Assembly (NCBI RefSeq): GCF_029626035.1 | Contig: NZ_JARUBE010000003.1 | Location: 2,046,001-2,110,000 of the forward strand | DNA length: 64,000 nt | Origin: Micromonospora sp. WMMD980 | GTDB taxonomy: Bacteria; Actinomycetota; Actinomycetes; Mycobacteriales; Micromonosporaceae | Direction of reading: 5' to 3' | In this document: one piece after another, positions 17,243 to 26,017 of the stretch | Position numbering within the stretch: the stretch's first letter is position 1 | Layout of the letters: each line of letters opens with the position of its first letter | Notes under the pieces: generated by a model | Database searches by the model: none | What the model was told of the DNA's origin: nothing | Seen by the model: only the letters and a program-made list of their open reading frames with translations | Translations under genes and position numbers: made by a program

Positions 17243-17962
17243 TCAGGCGCGCGGGCCGAGGTCGCCGGAGCGGTAGTGCCGCCGGCACAGCACCTGGTAG
17301 CGCACGTCGGCGGTGTCGACGGTGTCGCCGATGACGACCTGCGCGCCCTCGCGGACCACCCGGCCCTGCACCACCCGGGCGTTGAGCAGACCCTCGCGCC
17401 CGCACCAGCAGAGCACCTCGACCTGGATGCGGGCCACCTCGTCGGCCAGTTCGAACAGCCGCTGCGCGGCCGGGAACAGGCAGGAGCGGAAGTCGGTGGC
17501 CAGGCCGAAGGCGTAGACGTCGACGTCGAAGCGGTCGACCAGCTCGGCCATCTGCTCGACGTGCTCCAGGTCGTAGAAGGACGCCTCGTCGCAGATCAGG
17601 TAGTCCACGCGTACCCCCTCGGCCCACGCGGAGCGGACCAGGTCGCGCAGGTCGAGGCCGTCGGTGACCTCGATGGCCTCGTGGGCCAGGCCGATGCGGG
17701 TGGTGACCTGCGGGCCCAGCGAGCGGTCGATGCGGGTGGTGACCAGGCCGCGGCGGCCCTGCCGGGCGTGGTTGTAGTTCATCTGCAACGCCATGGTGGA
17801 CTTGCCGCAGTCCATCGGCCCCCAGAAGAACTTCAGCGCGGCGGCGTGCAGGGGGCGGCCGTCGACGCCGCGGGCGGCGGCGCAGCCACCGGCGCGGTCG
17901 TCGCCGGGCCCCGGCAGGGGGCGGGCCAGGCAGGTCGGAGCGGCAGCGGCGTCGTCGGTCAC
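17243..17962 (-). CDS. tdk: Thymidine kinase (type II)
   Basis: 239 residues. FFWGPMDCGKSTMALQMNYN is the ATP-binding loop, DYLICDEASFYDLEHVEQMAEL holds the catalytic Glu (normally in DEAQF; here DEASF), and FGLATDFRSCLFPAAQRL is the lasso/binding region. Zinc ligands are C-W-C-G and C-R-R-H-Y near the C-terminus. It phosphorylates thymidine in the salvage pathway. The first ~38 residues (Ala/Gly/Arg-rich) precede the normal start and may be an over-extension, but no ATG or GTG lies nearer to HAAALKFFWG. Confidence 0.92.
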   Translation of the reverse strand: MTDDAAAAPTCLARPLPGPGDDRAGGCAAARGVDGRPLHAAALKFFWGPMDCGKSTMALQMNYNHARQGRRGLVTTRIDRSLGPQVTTRIGLAHEAIEVTDGLDLRDLVRSAWAEGVRVDYLICDEASFYDLEHVEQMAELVDRFDVDVYAFGLATDFRSCLFPAAQRLFELADEVARIQVEVLCWCGREGLLNARVVQGRVVREGAQVVIGDTVDTADVRYQVLCRRHYRSGDLGPRA

Positions 17963-18024
17963 GTCGGGGCAGCCTAGCCGATCGACGCCGCCGCATACCG
18001 GCCGCGATGATCGGCCGGGCCGGG

Positions 18025-19419
18025 TCAGAGCACCCGGGGCGGGGTGTTGCCGGCGGCGAGGATGGCCTTGCGCATCGGCACGGCGGCCAGCAGCGCGAAG
18101 CCGACCACGAAGAAGATCAGCAGGGAGACCAGGCCGACCCGGTAGGACGAGGTGAGCTGGAAGACCAGTCCGAAGGCGAGCGGGCCGAGCCAGCTGGTGC
18201 CCTTGTCGCTGATCTCGTAGAAGCCGTAGTACTCGCCCTCCTTACCGGCGGGGATGAGTTGGCTGAACAGCGACCGGCTCAGCGCCTGGCTGCCGCCGAG
18301 GACCAGGCCGATGCAGCCGCCGAGGACCATGAACGGCACGGGCGCCTCGGCGGGTAGCCGGAACGCCGCGATGATCACGCCGGTCCAGAGCACCAGCGAC
18401 AGCAGCACGGTCTTCCAGGCGCCGATGCGCCGGGCCAGGGCGCCCAGGGTGAGCGCGCCGCCGAACGCGAGGAACTGCACCAGCAGGATGGTCACGATCA
18501 GCGTGCTCTGCTCCAGGCGCAGCTCCTCGGTGCCGTACTGGCTGGCGAGGGTGATGACGGTCTGGATGCCGTCGTTGAAGACCAGGAAGGCGAGCAGGAA
18601 GAACAGCGTCAGCGGGTACGCCTTGATCTCCCGCAGGGTGCGCCCGAGCTGCCGGAAACCGTCGGTGAGCACGTTCGCCCCGGCGCCGGTCACGGCGGCG
18701 ACGCCGGGGTGCTCGCGCAGCCACCGCAGCGGCAGCAGGGTGAACGCCGCCCACCACACGCCGGCCGAGACGATCGACCAGCGGGCCAGGTCGAGGGTGC
18801 GCTGGGCGTTGCCCTCCTCGCTGAGCACGGTGACCGCGACCAGGTTGAGCGCGAGCAGCAGCCCGCCGCCGAGGTAGCCGATGGCCCAGCCGCGGCTGGA
18901 GATGCCGTCGCGGTCGTCGGGGCCGCCGAGCTGCGGCAGGAACGAGTTGTAGACCACCACGGCGGCGCCGAAGGCGATGTTCGCAATCAGGAACAGCGCG
19001 CCGCCGAGCAGGTAGCGCTCGCCGGTGACGAACGCGAAGGCGATGGTCGCGCCGGCGCCGGTGAACGCGGCGGCGGCGAGCAGCCGCTTCTTGTGCGCCG
19101 ACCGGTCGGCGATCGCGCCGACCACCGGCAGCACGAACACGGTGAGGAAGACCGACAGCGAGATCAGGTACGGGTAGTAGGAGCCGGCGGCGACGCGGAT
19201 GCCCAGCGGGTGCACCACGCCGTCGCACGTGTCGGCGCCCAGTTCGCAGCCGGCGGCCAGTTCGGTGACGGTGGTCAGGAACGGCCCGAGGAAGACCGTG
19301 ATGACGGTGGTCTGGAACGCGGAGTTCGCCCAGTCGTAGAAGTACCAGCCGGTGCGTTCGCGGCGGGTGCTACCCGGTCGCGCGGGCTCGGCGACGGCGG
19401 GGGTGACTGGATCGGCCAT
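18025..19419 (-). CDS. MFS transporter, UMF1/Atg22-like
   Basis: 464 residues with about 12 membrane helices. The start RTGWYFYDWANSAFQTTVIT and the motif VLPVVGAIADRSAHKKRLL match the UMF1 family (related to Atg22), whose members export amino acids or other small solutes. YNSFLPQLGGPDDRDGISSRGWAIGYLGGG is the conserved loop between helices 4 and 6. The large external loop carries two Cys (CELGADTCDG). It ends with a short polar tail. A glycerophosphodiesterase gene precedes it by 19 bp on the same strand, so the two may form an operon. Confidence 0.88.
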   Translation of the reverse strand: MADPVTPAVAEPARPGSTRRERTGWYFYDWANSAFQTTVITVFLGPFLTTVTELAAGCELGADTCDGVVHPLGIRVAAGSYYPYLISLSVFLTVFVLPVVGAIADRSAHKKRLLAAAAFTGAGATIAFAFVTGERYLLGGALFLIANIAFGAAVVVYNSFLPQLGGPDDRDGISSRGWAIGYLGGGLLLALNLVAVTVLSEEGNAQRTLDLARWSIVSAGVWWAAFTLLPLRWLREHPGVAAVTGAGANVLTDGFRQLGRTLREIKAYPLTLFFLLAFLVFNDGIQTVITLASQYGTEELRLEQSTLIVTILLVQFLAFGGALTLGALARRIGAWKTVLLSLVLWTGVIIAAFRLPAEAPVPFMVLGGCIGLVLGGSQALSRSLFSQLIPAGKEGEYYGFYEISDKGTSWLGPLAFGLVFQLTSSYRVGLVSLLIFFVVGFALLAAVPMRKAILAAGNTPPRVL

Positions 19420-19438
19420 CGGGCGGTCCTCGAGTGGC

Positions 19439-20206
19439 TCAGGCGGCCCAGTGGCCGCGGCTGCGGTAGACGTCGCGGAGCACGCCGACGTGATCGGTCA
19501 TGATGCCATCCACTCCAAGATCAAGTAAGTGGTGCATCTGGGTGGGTTCGTCGATCGTCCAGACGTGCACCTGCAACCCGATCCGGTGGCAGTAGGCGAT
19601 CAACCGCCGGTCGACCACCGGGATCGGCCCGTACGAGACCGGGACCTGGGCGGCGACCACGGACGGCGGCAGCCGCAGCGCGCGCCCGTGCAGCGAGGCC
19701 ATCCGCAGCCGGGCCACGCCGCGCATGCCGAGGCTGGTGGCGACCGTCGGGCCGGCCAGGGCGCGCAGCCGGGTCAGCCGGGCGTCCGAGAACGAGGCCA
19801 GCAGCACCCGGTCGGCGGCGCCGGCCCGGCCGACCGCGGCGACGGTGGGTTCCGCCCCGCCGTCGGCCTTGACGTCGATGTTGAACCGGACCGCCGGCCA
19901 GGCGGCGAGCACCTCGTCGAGGCGGGGCACCACGGCGGCGCCGCCGACGCGTACCGAGGCGAGGTCGGCCCAGCGCAGGTCGGCGATGCGCCCCGGCTCG
20001 CCGGTGACGCGGCGCAGCGTCGGGTCGTGGAAGACAACGGGCACACCGTCGGCGGTGGCGTGCACGTCGGTCTCCACATACCGGTAGCCGAGCGCGACGG
20101 CGCGGGCGAACGCGGCGACGGTGTTCTCGTCGCCGTCGGCCGCGCCGCCGCGGTGGGCGAAGGCCAGTGGCGCGGGCGCGTCGAGGTAGCCGTGACGGGG
20201 CTGCAC
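19439..20206 (-). CDS. Glycerophosphodiester phosphodiesterase
   Basis: 255 residues of the GDPD TIM barrel: FAHRGGAADGDENTVAAFARA has the catalytic HR and E-N-T, YVETDVHATADGVPVVFHDPTLRRVTG has the metal ligands E-x-D and the second catalytic His. The C-terminus VHVWTIDEPTQMHHLLDLGVDG is the usual end. It hydrolyses glycerophosphodiesters to glycerol-3-phosphate and an alcohol; no signal peptide is seen, so it is cytosolic. It is followed by the UMF1 transporter. Confidence 0.92.
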   Translation of the reverse strand: MQPRHGYLDAPAPLAFAHRGGAADGDENTVAAFARAVALGYRYVETDVHATADGVPVVFHDPTLRRVTGEPGRIADLRWADLASVRVGGAAVVPRLDEVLAAWPAVRFNIDVKADGGAEPTVAAVGRAGAADRVLLASFSDARLTRLRALAGPTVATSLGMRGVARLRMASLHGRALRLPPSVVAAQVPVSYGPIPVVDRRLIAYCHRIGLQVHVWTIDEPTQMHHLLDLGVDGIMTDHVGVLRDVYRSRGHWAA

Positions 20207-20228
20207 GCCGGCAGTATGCCGGGCGCGG

Positions 20229-20477
20229 ATGGTGGGCGGGTGTCCGGCCGGCGCAATTCCCTATCCTTCCCTGAAGCGGCTCGCCACGCTGGTGCTCGCC
20301 GGCGTCAACACCCACCACGACCCGGACCGCCCGCTGCGGGTGCGCACGGTCCACGACGAGGAGCGACACCGCATGACGATCGTGATCCTGGGCGACCTGG
20401 CCGCCACCGCCGACCTGCTGCGGCTGCTCGACACGGTGCTCGACGGCGACAACGAACTGCGGGCCGACCATGGCTGA
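20229..20477 (+). CDS. Small ORF coupled to DUF4180 gene, unrecognised
   Basis: Codons have strongly G/C third positions from about 20270 onward, so this stretch looks truly coding. The product would be up to 82 residues; a good GAGGAG site before the ATG at 20373 would give only 34 residues (MTIVILGDLAATADLLRLLD...). The stop overlaps the DUF4180 start by 8 nt (ATGGCTGA). The longer form has VRTVHDEERHRMTIVILGD, which resembles the end of a regulator, so this could be the 3' end of a 5'-truncated gene. I do not recognise the family. Confidence 0.4.
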   Translation: MVGGCPAGAIPYPSLKRLATLVLAGVNTHHDPDRPLRVRTVHDEERHRMTIVILGDLAATADLLRLLDTVLDGDNELRADHG

Positions 20478-20838
20478 CGAGGTTCGGCAACTGGGCGGGG
20501 TCACCGTGCTGCTGTGCGACCCGGCCGGCCCGCCGATCGCCACCGAGGCCGACGCGCTGGACCTGATCGGCGCGGCGTTCCTCGGCGCCACCGTGGTGGC
20601 GGTGCCCGCCGAGCGGCTCGACCGGAGCTTCTTCGCGCTGGGCACCCGCTTCGCCGGCGAGGTCATGCAGAAGTTCGTCAACTACCGGCTGCGCCTGGTC
20701 GTGGTCGGCGACATCTCCGCACACCTGGCCGCGAGCGGCGCGCTGCGTGCACTGGTCGCCGAGTCCAACCGCCACGACCAGGTGTGGTTCGTGCCCGACC
20801 TGTCCACCCTCGACGCCCGCCTGGCCGCCACCCCGTAG
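20470..20838 (+). CDS. DUF4180 domain protein
   Basis: 122 residues that cover the whole DUF4180 family: IATEADALDLIGAAFLGATVVAVPAERL, then FFALGTRFAGEVMQKFVNYR, LVVVGDISAHLAASGALRALVAESNRHDQVWFVPDL. Function is unknown; members often sit next to MarR- or PadR-type regulators. Here only a short coupled ORF precedes it. Confidence 0.88.
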   Translation: MADEVRQLGGVTVLLCDPAGPPIATEADALDLIGAAFLGATVVAVPAERLDRSFFALGTRFAGEVMQKFVNYRLRLVVVGDISAHLAASGALRALVAESNRHDQVWFVPDLSTLDARLAATP

Positions 20839-20843
20839 CCTCC

Positions 20844-20919
20844 CCGCGATCTTGCGCTTCCGGCCCTCGTTCGAGGCGGGTTTGTCCGATGCGTCCGGGC
20901 AGCAAGTGCAAGATCGCGG
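20844..20919. repeat. REP-like palindromic intergenic element
   Basis: CCGCGATCTTGC at 20844-20855 is perfectly complementary to GCAAGATCGCGG at 20908-20919; with one mismatch the pairing extends to 16 bp (a further CTT/AAG). The 52-bp loop is GC-rich. The arm sequence CGATCTTGCACTT resembles a repeat I remember as common between genes in Micromonospora and Salinispora. It lies between convergent genes and may also end transcription. Confidence 0.65.
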
Positions 20920-20931
20920 AGTCTGGGGCGC

Positions 20932-21783
20932 TCAGCGCAGCCAGCCGGCGGTCAGGGCGGTCACGCCGAGGCCGTCGGTGTCGGCCAGCTTGACCGCGAC
21001 GAACTGGCGGGCTGCGGCCGAGGTCTGCACCCGGGGCGCGGGTTCCGGGTCGGTGAGCGTCGCCACCACCGCCGCGGCGGCCTCGGTGGGGGACTGGGCG
21101 GCGGCGAACGCGGCGGTGCTGCGATCGAGGTACGCCCGCAGCGCCGGTCCGTACGGCCCGGCGGCGGCGACGGCGGCGTCCGGGTCGAGCCCGACGTTGG
21201 CGACGAACTCGCTGGCCACCGCGCCCGGCTCGACCACGCACACGCTCACGCCCACGGTCGCGGCCAGCGGGGCGAGGGACTCCATGAACCCCTCGACCGC
21301 GAACTTCGCCGCGCAGTACGCCTCGTTGAACGGCTGCCCGACGACCCCGCCGACACTGGTGACGGTGATCAGCCGCCCGTTCGCGGCGCGCAGGTGCGGC
21401 AGTGCGGCGCGGGTGACGTGCAGGACGCCGAAGAAGTTGACCTCCAGCACCGCCCGGACGTCGTCGACGGTCTCCTGCTCCAGCGTGCCGACGTGGCCGG
21501 CGCCGGCGTTGTTGACCACCGCGTCGAGCCGGCCGTGGCGGGCCACCACGTCGGCGACGCAGGCGGCGACCGAGTCCTCGTCGACGACGTCGAGCCGGCG
21601 TACCTCCAGCAGGTCGCCCACCCCGGCGGCGTCGGCGGCCTCGCGCAGCGCGCCGGCACGCCCCGGGTCGCGCAGCGTGGCCACGGTACGCCAGCCGGCG
21701 CGGGCCGCGCCCACGGCGGTGGCCAGGCCAATGCCGGTGGAGGTGCCGGTGATCAACACGACGGGTGCGTCCACGCCCGTCAC
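20932..21783 (-). CDS. SDR family oxidoreductase
   Basis: 283 residues of a classical short-chain dehydrogenase. TGTSTGIGLATAVGAARAG is the NAD(P) glycine motif, NNAGAGHVGTLEQ the NNAG motif, and S...Y-C-A-A-K the catalytic Ser and YxxxK pair (TSVGGVVGQPFNEAYCAAKFA). The GTG at 21783 has GGGGTGAG upstream; a GTG at 21774 is possible. The long frame upstream of it is an artefact of GC bias. The reaction and substrate are unknown. It is probably co-transcribed with the acyltransferase gene 32 bp upstream. Confidence 0.9.
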   Translation of the reverse strand: MTGVDAPVVLITGTSTGIGLATAVGAARAGWRTVATLRDPGRAGALREAADAAGVGDLLEVRRLDVVDEDSVAACVADVVARHGRLDAVVNNAGAGHVGTLEQETVDDVRAVLEVNFFGVLHVTRAALPHLRAANGRLITVTSVGGVVGQPFNEAYCAAKFAVEGFMESLAPLAATVGVSVCVVEPGAVASEFVANVGLDPDAAVAAAGPYGPALRAYLDRSTAAFAAAQSPTEAAAAVVATLTDPEPAPRVQTSAAARQFVAVKLADTDGLGVTALTAGWLR

Positions 21784-21815
21784 TGTCTCACCCCGGTGGC
21801 GTGGGCGCGCCGGGT

Positions 21816-22586
21816 TCAGCCGGTTCGGTGCCGTCGGTGCGCGCGACTCGGGTCGACCGGGCGGCCCGGGTCGACGTGGCGCGGCCGGTCCGGCTCGTGC
21901 GGGCGCAGCGGGGCCAGCGTGTCGGTGATCGCGTCGATGATCCGGTCGGTGGCGTGCCGGGCCGCGCCGGGCACGCCGGGGAGCAGGTCGCGCAGAAGCA
22001 CCGGGGCGCCGAAGTGCACCCTGATCACCGGGCGGCGGCGCAGCGCCCGGGCCAGGCCGCGCAGCATCCCCTTCGGGGCGCGGTAGGGCAGCACCTCGTG
22101 CGAGCCCCACTGGGCGACCGGGACGACGGCGGCGCCGCTGGCGAAGGCGAGCCGGGCGGTGCCGGTCTTGCCCCGCTCGGGCCACATGCCGGGGTCGAGG
22201 CCGATGCGCCCCTCGGGGTAGACCAGCACCACCGAGCCGCCGGCGACGGCCGCGGCGGCGATCTCCAGCGAGCGGTGCACTCCGGTGGTGCCGCGGTCGA
22301 CGCGGATGTGCCCGGCGCGGCGCATCAGCGCCCCGATGACCGGGGCGCGGAACAGCCCGCCGGTGGCCATGATGCGGGGGGCGACCCGCCGGAGGTGGCA
22401 GGCGGCGGCGAGCACCACCGGGTCGAACGGGCTGATGTGGTTGGCCGCCAGGATCAGCGGCCCGCGACGCAGGTCCGTCGGCACGTCGCCGGTGACCTCG
22501 AGGCGGCCGATCAGCGCCACGACGGCGCGGGCGAGCGTCTGCGCGCCGCGCCACAGCAGTGGCGCGTGCCAGGGGGAGGTGTCCAT
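21816..22586 (-). CDS. Lysophospholipid acyltransferase (PlsC-like)
   Basis: 256 residues. The acyltransferase motif I is NHISPFD (the HX4D form), motif III is VLVYPEGRIG, and motif IV is V-V-P-V-A-Q-W-G. These mark the PlsC/LPLAT family that acylates lysophosphatidate or related lysolipids at the membrane face. The N-terminal hydrophobic stretch (TLARAVVALIGRLEV) likely docks it to the membrane. The C-terminus ends in a His/Arg/Pro-rich tail of ~30 residues. The next gene downstream is the SDR. Confidence 0.9.
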   Translation of the reverse strand: MDTSPWHAPLLWRGAQTLARAVVALIGRLEVTGDVPTDLRRGPLILAANHISPFDPVVLAAACHLRRVAPRIMATGGLFRAPVIGALMRRAGHIRVDRGTTGVHRSLEIAAAAVAGGSVVLVYPEGRIGLDPGMWPERGKTGTARLAFASGAAVVPVAQWGSHEVLPYRAPKGMLRGLARALRRRPVIRVHFGAPVLLRDLLPGVPGAARHATDRIIDAITDTLAPLRPHEPDRPRHVDPGRPVDPSRAHRRHRTG

Positions 22587-22705
22587 CAGTGGTGGATGGT
22601 CGCACGTCCCGGAGTGATCCCGGAGCCCGGGACGGGCCCTCCGGCAAGGTGATCAGGGTCATTGGTCCCGGGTCGGTTCGGGCCGTGTGGCCCTCACGTT
22701 TCCTC

Positions 22706-22741
22706 TACGACGACGAGTAGTATTTACTACGTCTCGTAGTA
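22706..22741. promoter_or_regulatory. Two-copy palindromic operator upstream of cydAB
   Basis: 22725-22741 is the perfect dyad TACTACG-TCT-CGTAGTA. A second, degenerate copy (TACGACG-ACG-AGTAGTA) lies at 22706-22722, centre to centre 19 bp, almost two helical turns. The two sites end 20 bp before the cydA start codon. The TACTAC/GTAGTA half-sites recall BlaI/MecI/CopY-family operators, which I note only as a resemblance. The local AT content also suggests the promoter lies within it. Confidence 0.72.
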
Positions 22742-22760
22742 TGAAGGCTGGGGGTTACAG

Positions 22761-24173
22761 GTGGACGCGTTGGACGTCGCCCGCTGGCAGTTCGGTGTCA
22801 CCACCGTCTACCACTTCTTGTTCGTGCCGCTGACCATCGGCCTGTCCGTGCTGGTCGCCATCCTGCAGACGATGTGGCACCGCACCGGCAACGAGCGCTA
22901 CCTCAAACTCACCAGGTTCTACGGCAAGCTCTTCCTCATCAACTTCGCGATGGGGGTGGTCACCGGCATCGTGCAGGAGTTCCAGTTCGGCATGAACTGG
23001 AGCGACTACTCCCGCTTCGTCGGCGACATCTTCGGCGCGCCGCTGGCCATCGAGGCGCTCGTCGCGTTCTTCCTGGAGTCCACGTTCATCGGGCTGTGGA
23101 TCTTCGGCTGGGACCGGCTGCCCAAGCGGCTGCACCTCGCCGCGATCTGGGCCGCCGCGATCGGCACCAACCTGTCGGCCTACTTCATCCTCGCCGCGAA
23201 CTCGTTCATGCAGAACCCGGTCGGCTTCCGGATCAACCCGGACAGCGGCCGCGCCGAGCTGACCGACTTCGTCGCCGTGCTCACCAACAAGGTCGCCCTG
23301 GTCACCTTCCCGCACACCCTCGCCGGGTCGTTCCTGGTCGCCGGATCCCTGGTGGTCACCGTCGGGCTGTGGCACGTGATGCGCAACCGCGGCAGCGCCG
23401 ACACCGGCGCCTACCGCTTCGCCACGAAATTCGGCTCCTGGGTGGTGCTGGTCTCCTCGGCGCTGGTGATCCTCACCGGCGACATCCAAGGCAAGATCAT
23501 GACCGAGGTGCAGCCGATGAAGATGGCCGCCGCCGAGGGCCTCTACACCACCGAGAGTCCCGCCTCGTTCTCCGTGCTCACCGTCGGCAGCCTCGACGGC
23601 AGCCGCGAGGTCTTCGCCCTCAAGATCCCGTACCTGCTGTCGTTCCTCGGCACCGGCGACCCGAACGGCACCGTGCAGGGCATCAACGACCTACAGGCCC
23701 AGTACGCCAGCCAGTACGGCCCCGGCAACTACGCCCCGATCATCCCGGTCACCTACTGGAGCTTCCGCTTCATGATCGGCTTCGGGCTGGCCGCCGCCGC
23801 GATCGCCCTGCTGGTGCTCTGGAGCCAGCGCAAGGGCCGCACCCCCACCAGCCGCTGGCTGCTGCGCGCCGGCCTGGTCATGCCGGTGCTGCCGCTGCTC
23901 GCCAACTCCTTCGGCTGGATCTTCACCGAGATGGGCCGCCAGCCGTGGATCGTCTTCGGCGAGATGCTCACCCGCAACGGCGTGTCCCGCAGCGTCTCGC
24001 TGACCGAGGTGCTCACCTCGTTCACCGCCTTCACCCTCATCTACGCCACCCTCGCGGTGATCGAGTTCAAGTTGCTCGTCCGCTACGCCCGCGCCGGCGT
24101 ACCCGACGTCAGCGACCAACCCGCCGACGACGACACCGACGACGCCGAGCGCCCGCTCGCGTTCGCCTACTGA
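22761..24173 (+). CDS. cydA: Cytochrome bd oxidase subunit I
   Basis: 470 residues with about nine membrane helices. The N-terminal W-Q-F-G-V-T-T-V-Y-H-F-L-F-V-P holds the heme-ligand His, GVVTGIVQEFQFGMNW is the conserved helix, and FTEMGRQPWIVFGEML is the quinol-binding region with the short-type Q-loop. The subunit carries the three haems and oxidises quinol at high oxygen affinity. The GTG start is preceded by a GGGGGTTACAG stretch. It is followed by cydB; cydC and cydD, which usually follow in actinobacteria, are not found downstream. Confidence 0.95.
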   Translation: MDALDVARWQFGVTTVYHFLFVPLTIGLSVLVAILQTMWHRTGNERYLKLTRFYGKLFLINFAMGVVTGIVQEFQFGMNWSDYSRFVGDIFGAPLAIEALVAFFLESTFIGLWIFGWDRLPKRLHLAAIWAAAIGTNLSAYFILAANSFMQNPVGFRINPDSGRAELTDFVAVLTNKVALVTFPHTLAGSFLVAGSLVVTVGLWHVMRNRGSADTGAYRFATKFGSWVVLVSSALVILTGDIQGKIMTEVQPMKMAAAEGLYTTESPASFSVLTVGSLDGSREVFALKIPYLLSFLGTGDPNGTVQGINDLQAQYASQYGPGNYAPIIPVTYWSFRFMIGFGLAAAAIALLVLWSQRKGRTPTSRWLLRAGLVMPVLPLLANSFGWIFTEMGRQPWIVFGEMLTRNGVSRSVSLTEVLTSFTAFTLIYATLAVIEFKLLVRYARAGVPDVSDQPADDDTDDAERPLAFAY

Positions 24174-24186
24174 CCCGGAGCGCACC

Positions 24187-25185
24187 GTGGAACTGACCAC
24201 CGTCTGGTTTCTCCTCGTGGCCGTGCTCTTCACCGGCTACTTCATCCTCGAAGGCTTCGACTTCGGCGTCGGGATGCTGCTGCCCGTGCTCGGCCGCGAC
24301 GACCGCCAACGCCGCGTCCTGATCAACACCATCGGCCCGGTCTGGGACGGCAACGAGGTCTGGCTGATCACCGCCGGCGGCGCCATGTTCGCCGCCTTCC
24401 CCGAGTGGTACGCCACCCTCTTCTCCGGCTTCTACCTGCCGCTGCTGCTCATCCTGCTCGCCCTGATCGCCCGCGGCGTGGCCTTCGAATACCGGCACAA
24501 GCGCACCGAGGCGTCCTGGAAACGCCGCTGGGACCAGGCGATCTTCTGGGGTTCGGCGGTGCCGGCGGTGCTGTGGGGCGTGGCGTTCGCCAACATCTTC
24601 CGCGGCGTGCCGCTGGACGCCGACCACGAGTACGTCGGCGGCCTGCTCGACCTGCTGCACCCGTACGCGCTGCTCGGCGGCCTGACCACGCTCGGGCTGT
24701 TCCTCACCCACGGCGCGGTGTTCCTCGCGCTCAAGACCACCGGCGACATCCGCGACCGGGCCGGCGCCCTCGCCGTCAAGCTCGGCGCCGGCACCGCCGT
24801 GGCCGCGGTGGCGTTCCTCGGCTGGTCGCTGACCATCCGCTCCAGCGCCGCCGCCGTCGTGCTCGCCGCCGGCGCCGCCCTCGCCCTGCTCGGCGGCCTC
24901 GCCGCGGCCCGGGTACGCCGCGAGGGCTGGGCGTTCACCGGCACCGCCGTGGCCATCGCGCTGGCCGTGGCCACCCTCTTCGCCGCGCTGTTCCCGAACG
25001 TGCTGCCGTCCACCGGTGACCCGGCCGGCACGCTCACCGCCGTCAACGCCGCGTCCACCCCGTACACCCTGAAGATCATGACCTGGGTGGCGATGGTGTT
25101 CACCCCGATCGTGCTCGCCTACCAAGGTTGGACCTACTGGGTGTTCCGCCGCCGAATCGGGGTACAGAACATTCCGCAACACTGA
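24187..25185 (+). CDS. cydB: Cytochrome bd oxidase subunit II
   Basis: 332 residues with about eight to nine membrane helices. The start ELTTVWFLLVAVLFTGYFIL, then EGFDFGVGMLLPVLGRD, and WDGNEVWLITAGGAMFAAFPEWYA are CydB signatures. The subunit pairs with CydA to form the membrane quinol oxidase. The GTG start is 13 nt after the cydA stop with CGGAG nearby. The operon ends at the terminator at 25208. Confidence 0.95.
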   Translation: MELTTVWFLLVAVLFTGYFILEGFDFGVGMLLPVLGRDDRQRRVLINTIGPVWDGNEVWLITAGGAMFAAFPEWYATLFSGFYLPLLLILLALIARGVAFEYRHKRTEASWKRRWDQAIFWGSAVPAVLWGVAFANIFRGVPLDADHEYVGGLLDLLHPYALLGGLTTLGLFLTHGAVFLALKTTGDIRDRAGALAVKLGAGTAVAAVAFLGWSLTIRSSAAAVVLAAGAALALLGGLAAARVRREGWAFTGTAVAIALAVATLFAALFPNVLPSTGDPAGTLTAVNAASTPYTLKIMTWVAMVFTPIVLAYQGWTYWVFRRRIGVQNIPQH

Positions 25186-25207
25186 TGGACCTGTGGGCGC
25201 AGGGGTA

Positions 25208-25244
25208 CGCGGGGCCGGTGCGAGGGGGTCGCACCGGCCCCGCG
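25208..25244. terminator. Strong bidirectional terminator
   Basis: A perfect 16-bp stem: CGCGGGGCCGGTGCGA pairs with TCGCACCGGCCCCGCG around a GGGGG loop. It lies between cydB and the convergent gene at 25261. Confidence 0.9.
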
Positions 25245-25260
25245 GGGTGTCCGGAGCAGC

Positions 25261-25947
25261 TCAACGCGCCTCGCGCAGCTCCGCCAGCCGCGCCTCGATC
25301 TCGGCCAGCTCGGCGCGCAACTTCTCCGCCTGCTGCTCCGCCTCGGCCCGCTCGGCGGCCAGGATCTGCTCCACCGCCTCCTGCACCCCCGGCACGTCCA
25401 CCAGCGCCACCATCCGCAGCGCCTCCGCCGGCTTCACCACGTACGGCCGGGCCAGCGCCTTCGTGCCCTGCTGCGCGGCGACCGTCCACTCACCCTCGGC
25501 GTAGGCCAGCGTCACCGTCAGCCCGGCCGGGCTCTTCGGCTTCGCCGCCTTCACCGCCCGCTTCGCCGGCTTCGGCTCCGCCGCCTGCTGCTCCTCCCGG
25601 CGCGGGGCCGGCACCCGCGGCGTGTCCAGCACGAACTCCGGCTCCGCGACCGCCGGCACGCTCGCCGGCGCCGGCGCCGGCTCCGGCTTCGCCTCGGCGG
25701 CGGGCCGGCGCCCGGCGCCCTTCGGGCCGATCGCCACGTCGGCGGGGGAGAAGGGCAACTCGTCGCGGCCGAAACGCACCACCACGAACTCCTCCGACGC
25801 CGCCGGGTCGGTCAACTCCACCACCTGCCCGAGCTGCCCGGCCATCTGCCCGGCCGCCTCGGTGAACACCACCCGCGGCTTCCGGCCCGCCGCCAACGAC
25901 TCACGGATCTGCTGGACCTCGTCAGTGGACAAACCCTGGACCGCCAT
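25261..25947 (-). CDS. Conserved actinobacterial protein with C-terminal coiled coil
   Basis: ATG at 25947 chosen (MAVQGLSTDEVQQIRESLAAG); eight earlier codons look unlike protein. The N-terminal ~75 residues are well conserved in style: RKPRVVFTEAAGQMAGQLGQVVELTDP, EFVVVRFGRDELPFSPADV. Then comes a Pro/Ala/Lys-rich linker, a short domain VTLAYAEGEWTVAAQQGTKALARPYVV, and a C-terminal coiled coil of ~40 residues (ILAAERAEAEQQAEKLRAEL). I think this is the DUF6319 family, not certain. No function is known. Its location with the peroxiredoxin and patatin genes on the same strand may be incidental. Confidence 0.78.
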   Translation of the reverse strand: MAVQGLSTDEVQQIRESLAAGRKPRVVFTEAAGQMAGQLGQVVELTDPAASEEFVVVRFGRDELPFSPADVAIGPKGAGRRPAAEAKPEPAPAPASVPAVAEPEFVLDTPRVPAPRREEQQAAEPKPAKRAVKAAKPKSPAGLTVTLAYAEGEWTVAAQQGTKALARPYVVKPAEALRMVALVDVPGVQEAVEQILAAERAEAEQQAEKLRAELAEIEARLAELREAR

Positions 25948-26017
25948 CACGCCACGCCCTCTTCCGTACACCTGTTTGATGCAGCCTTGATACCAGTCGG
26001 GGGCGACAGCGCGACGA

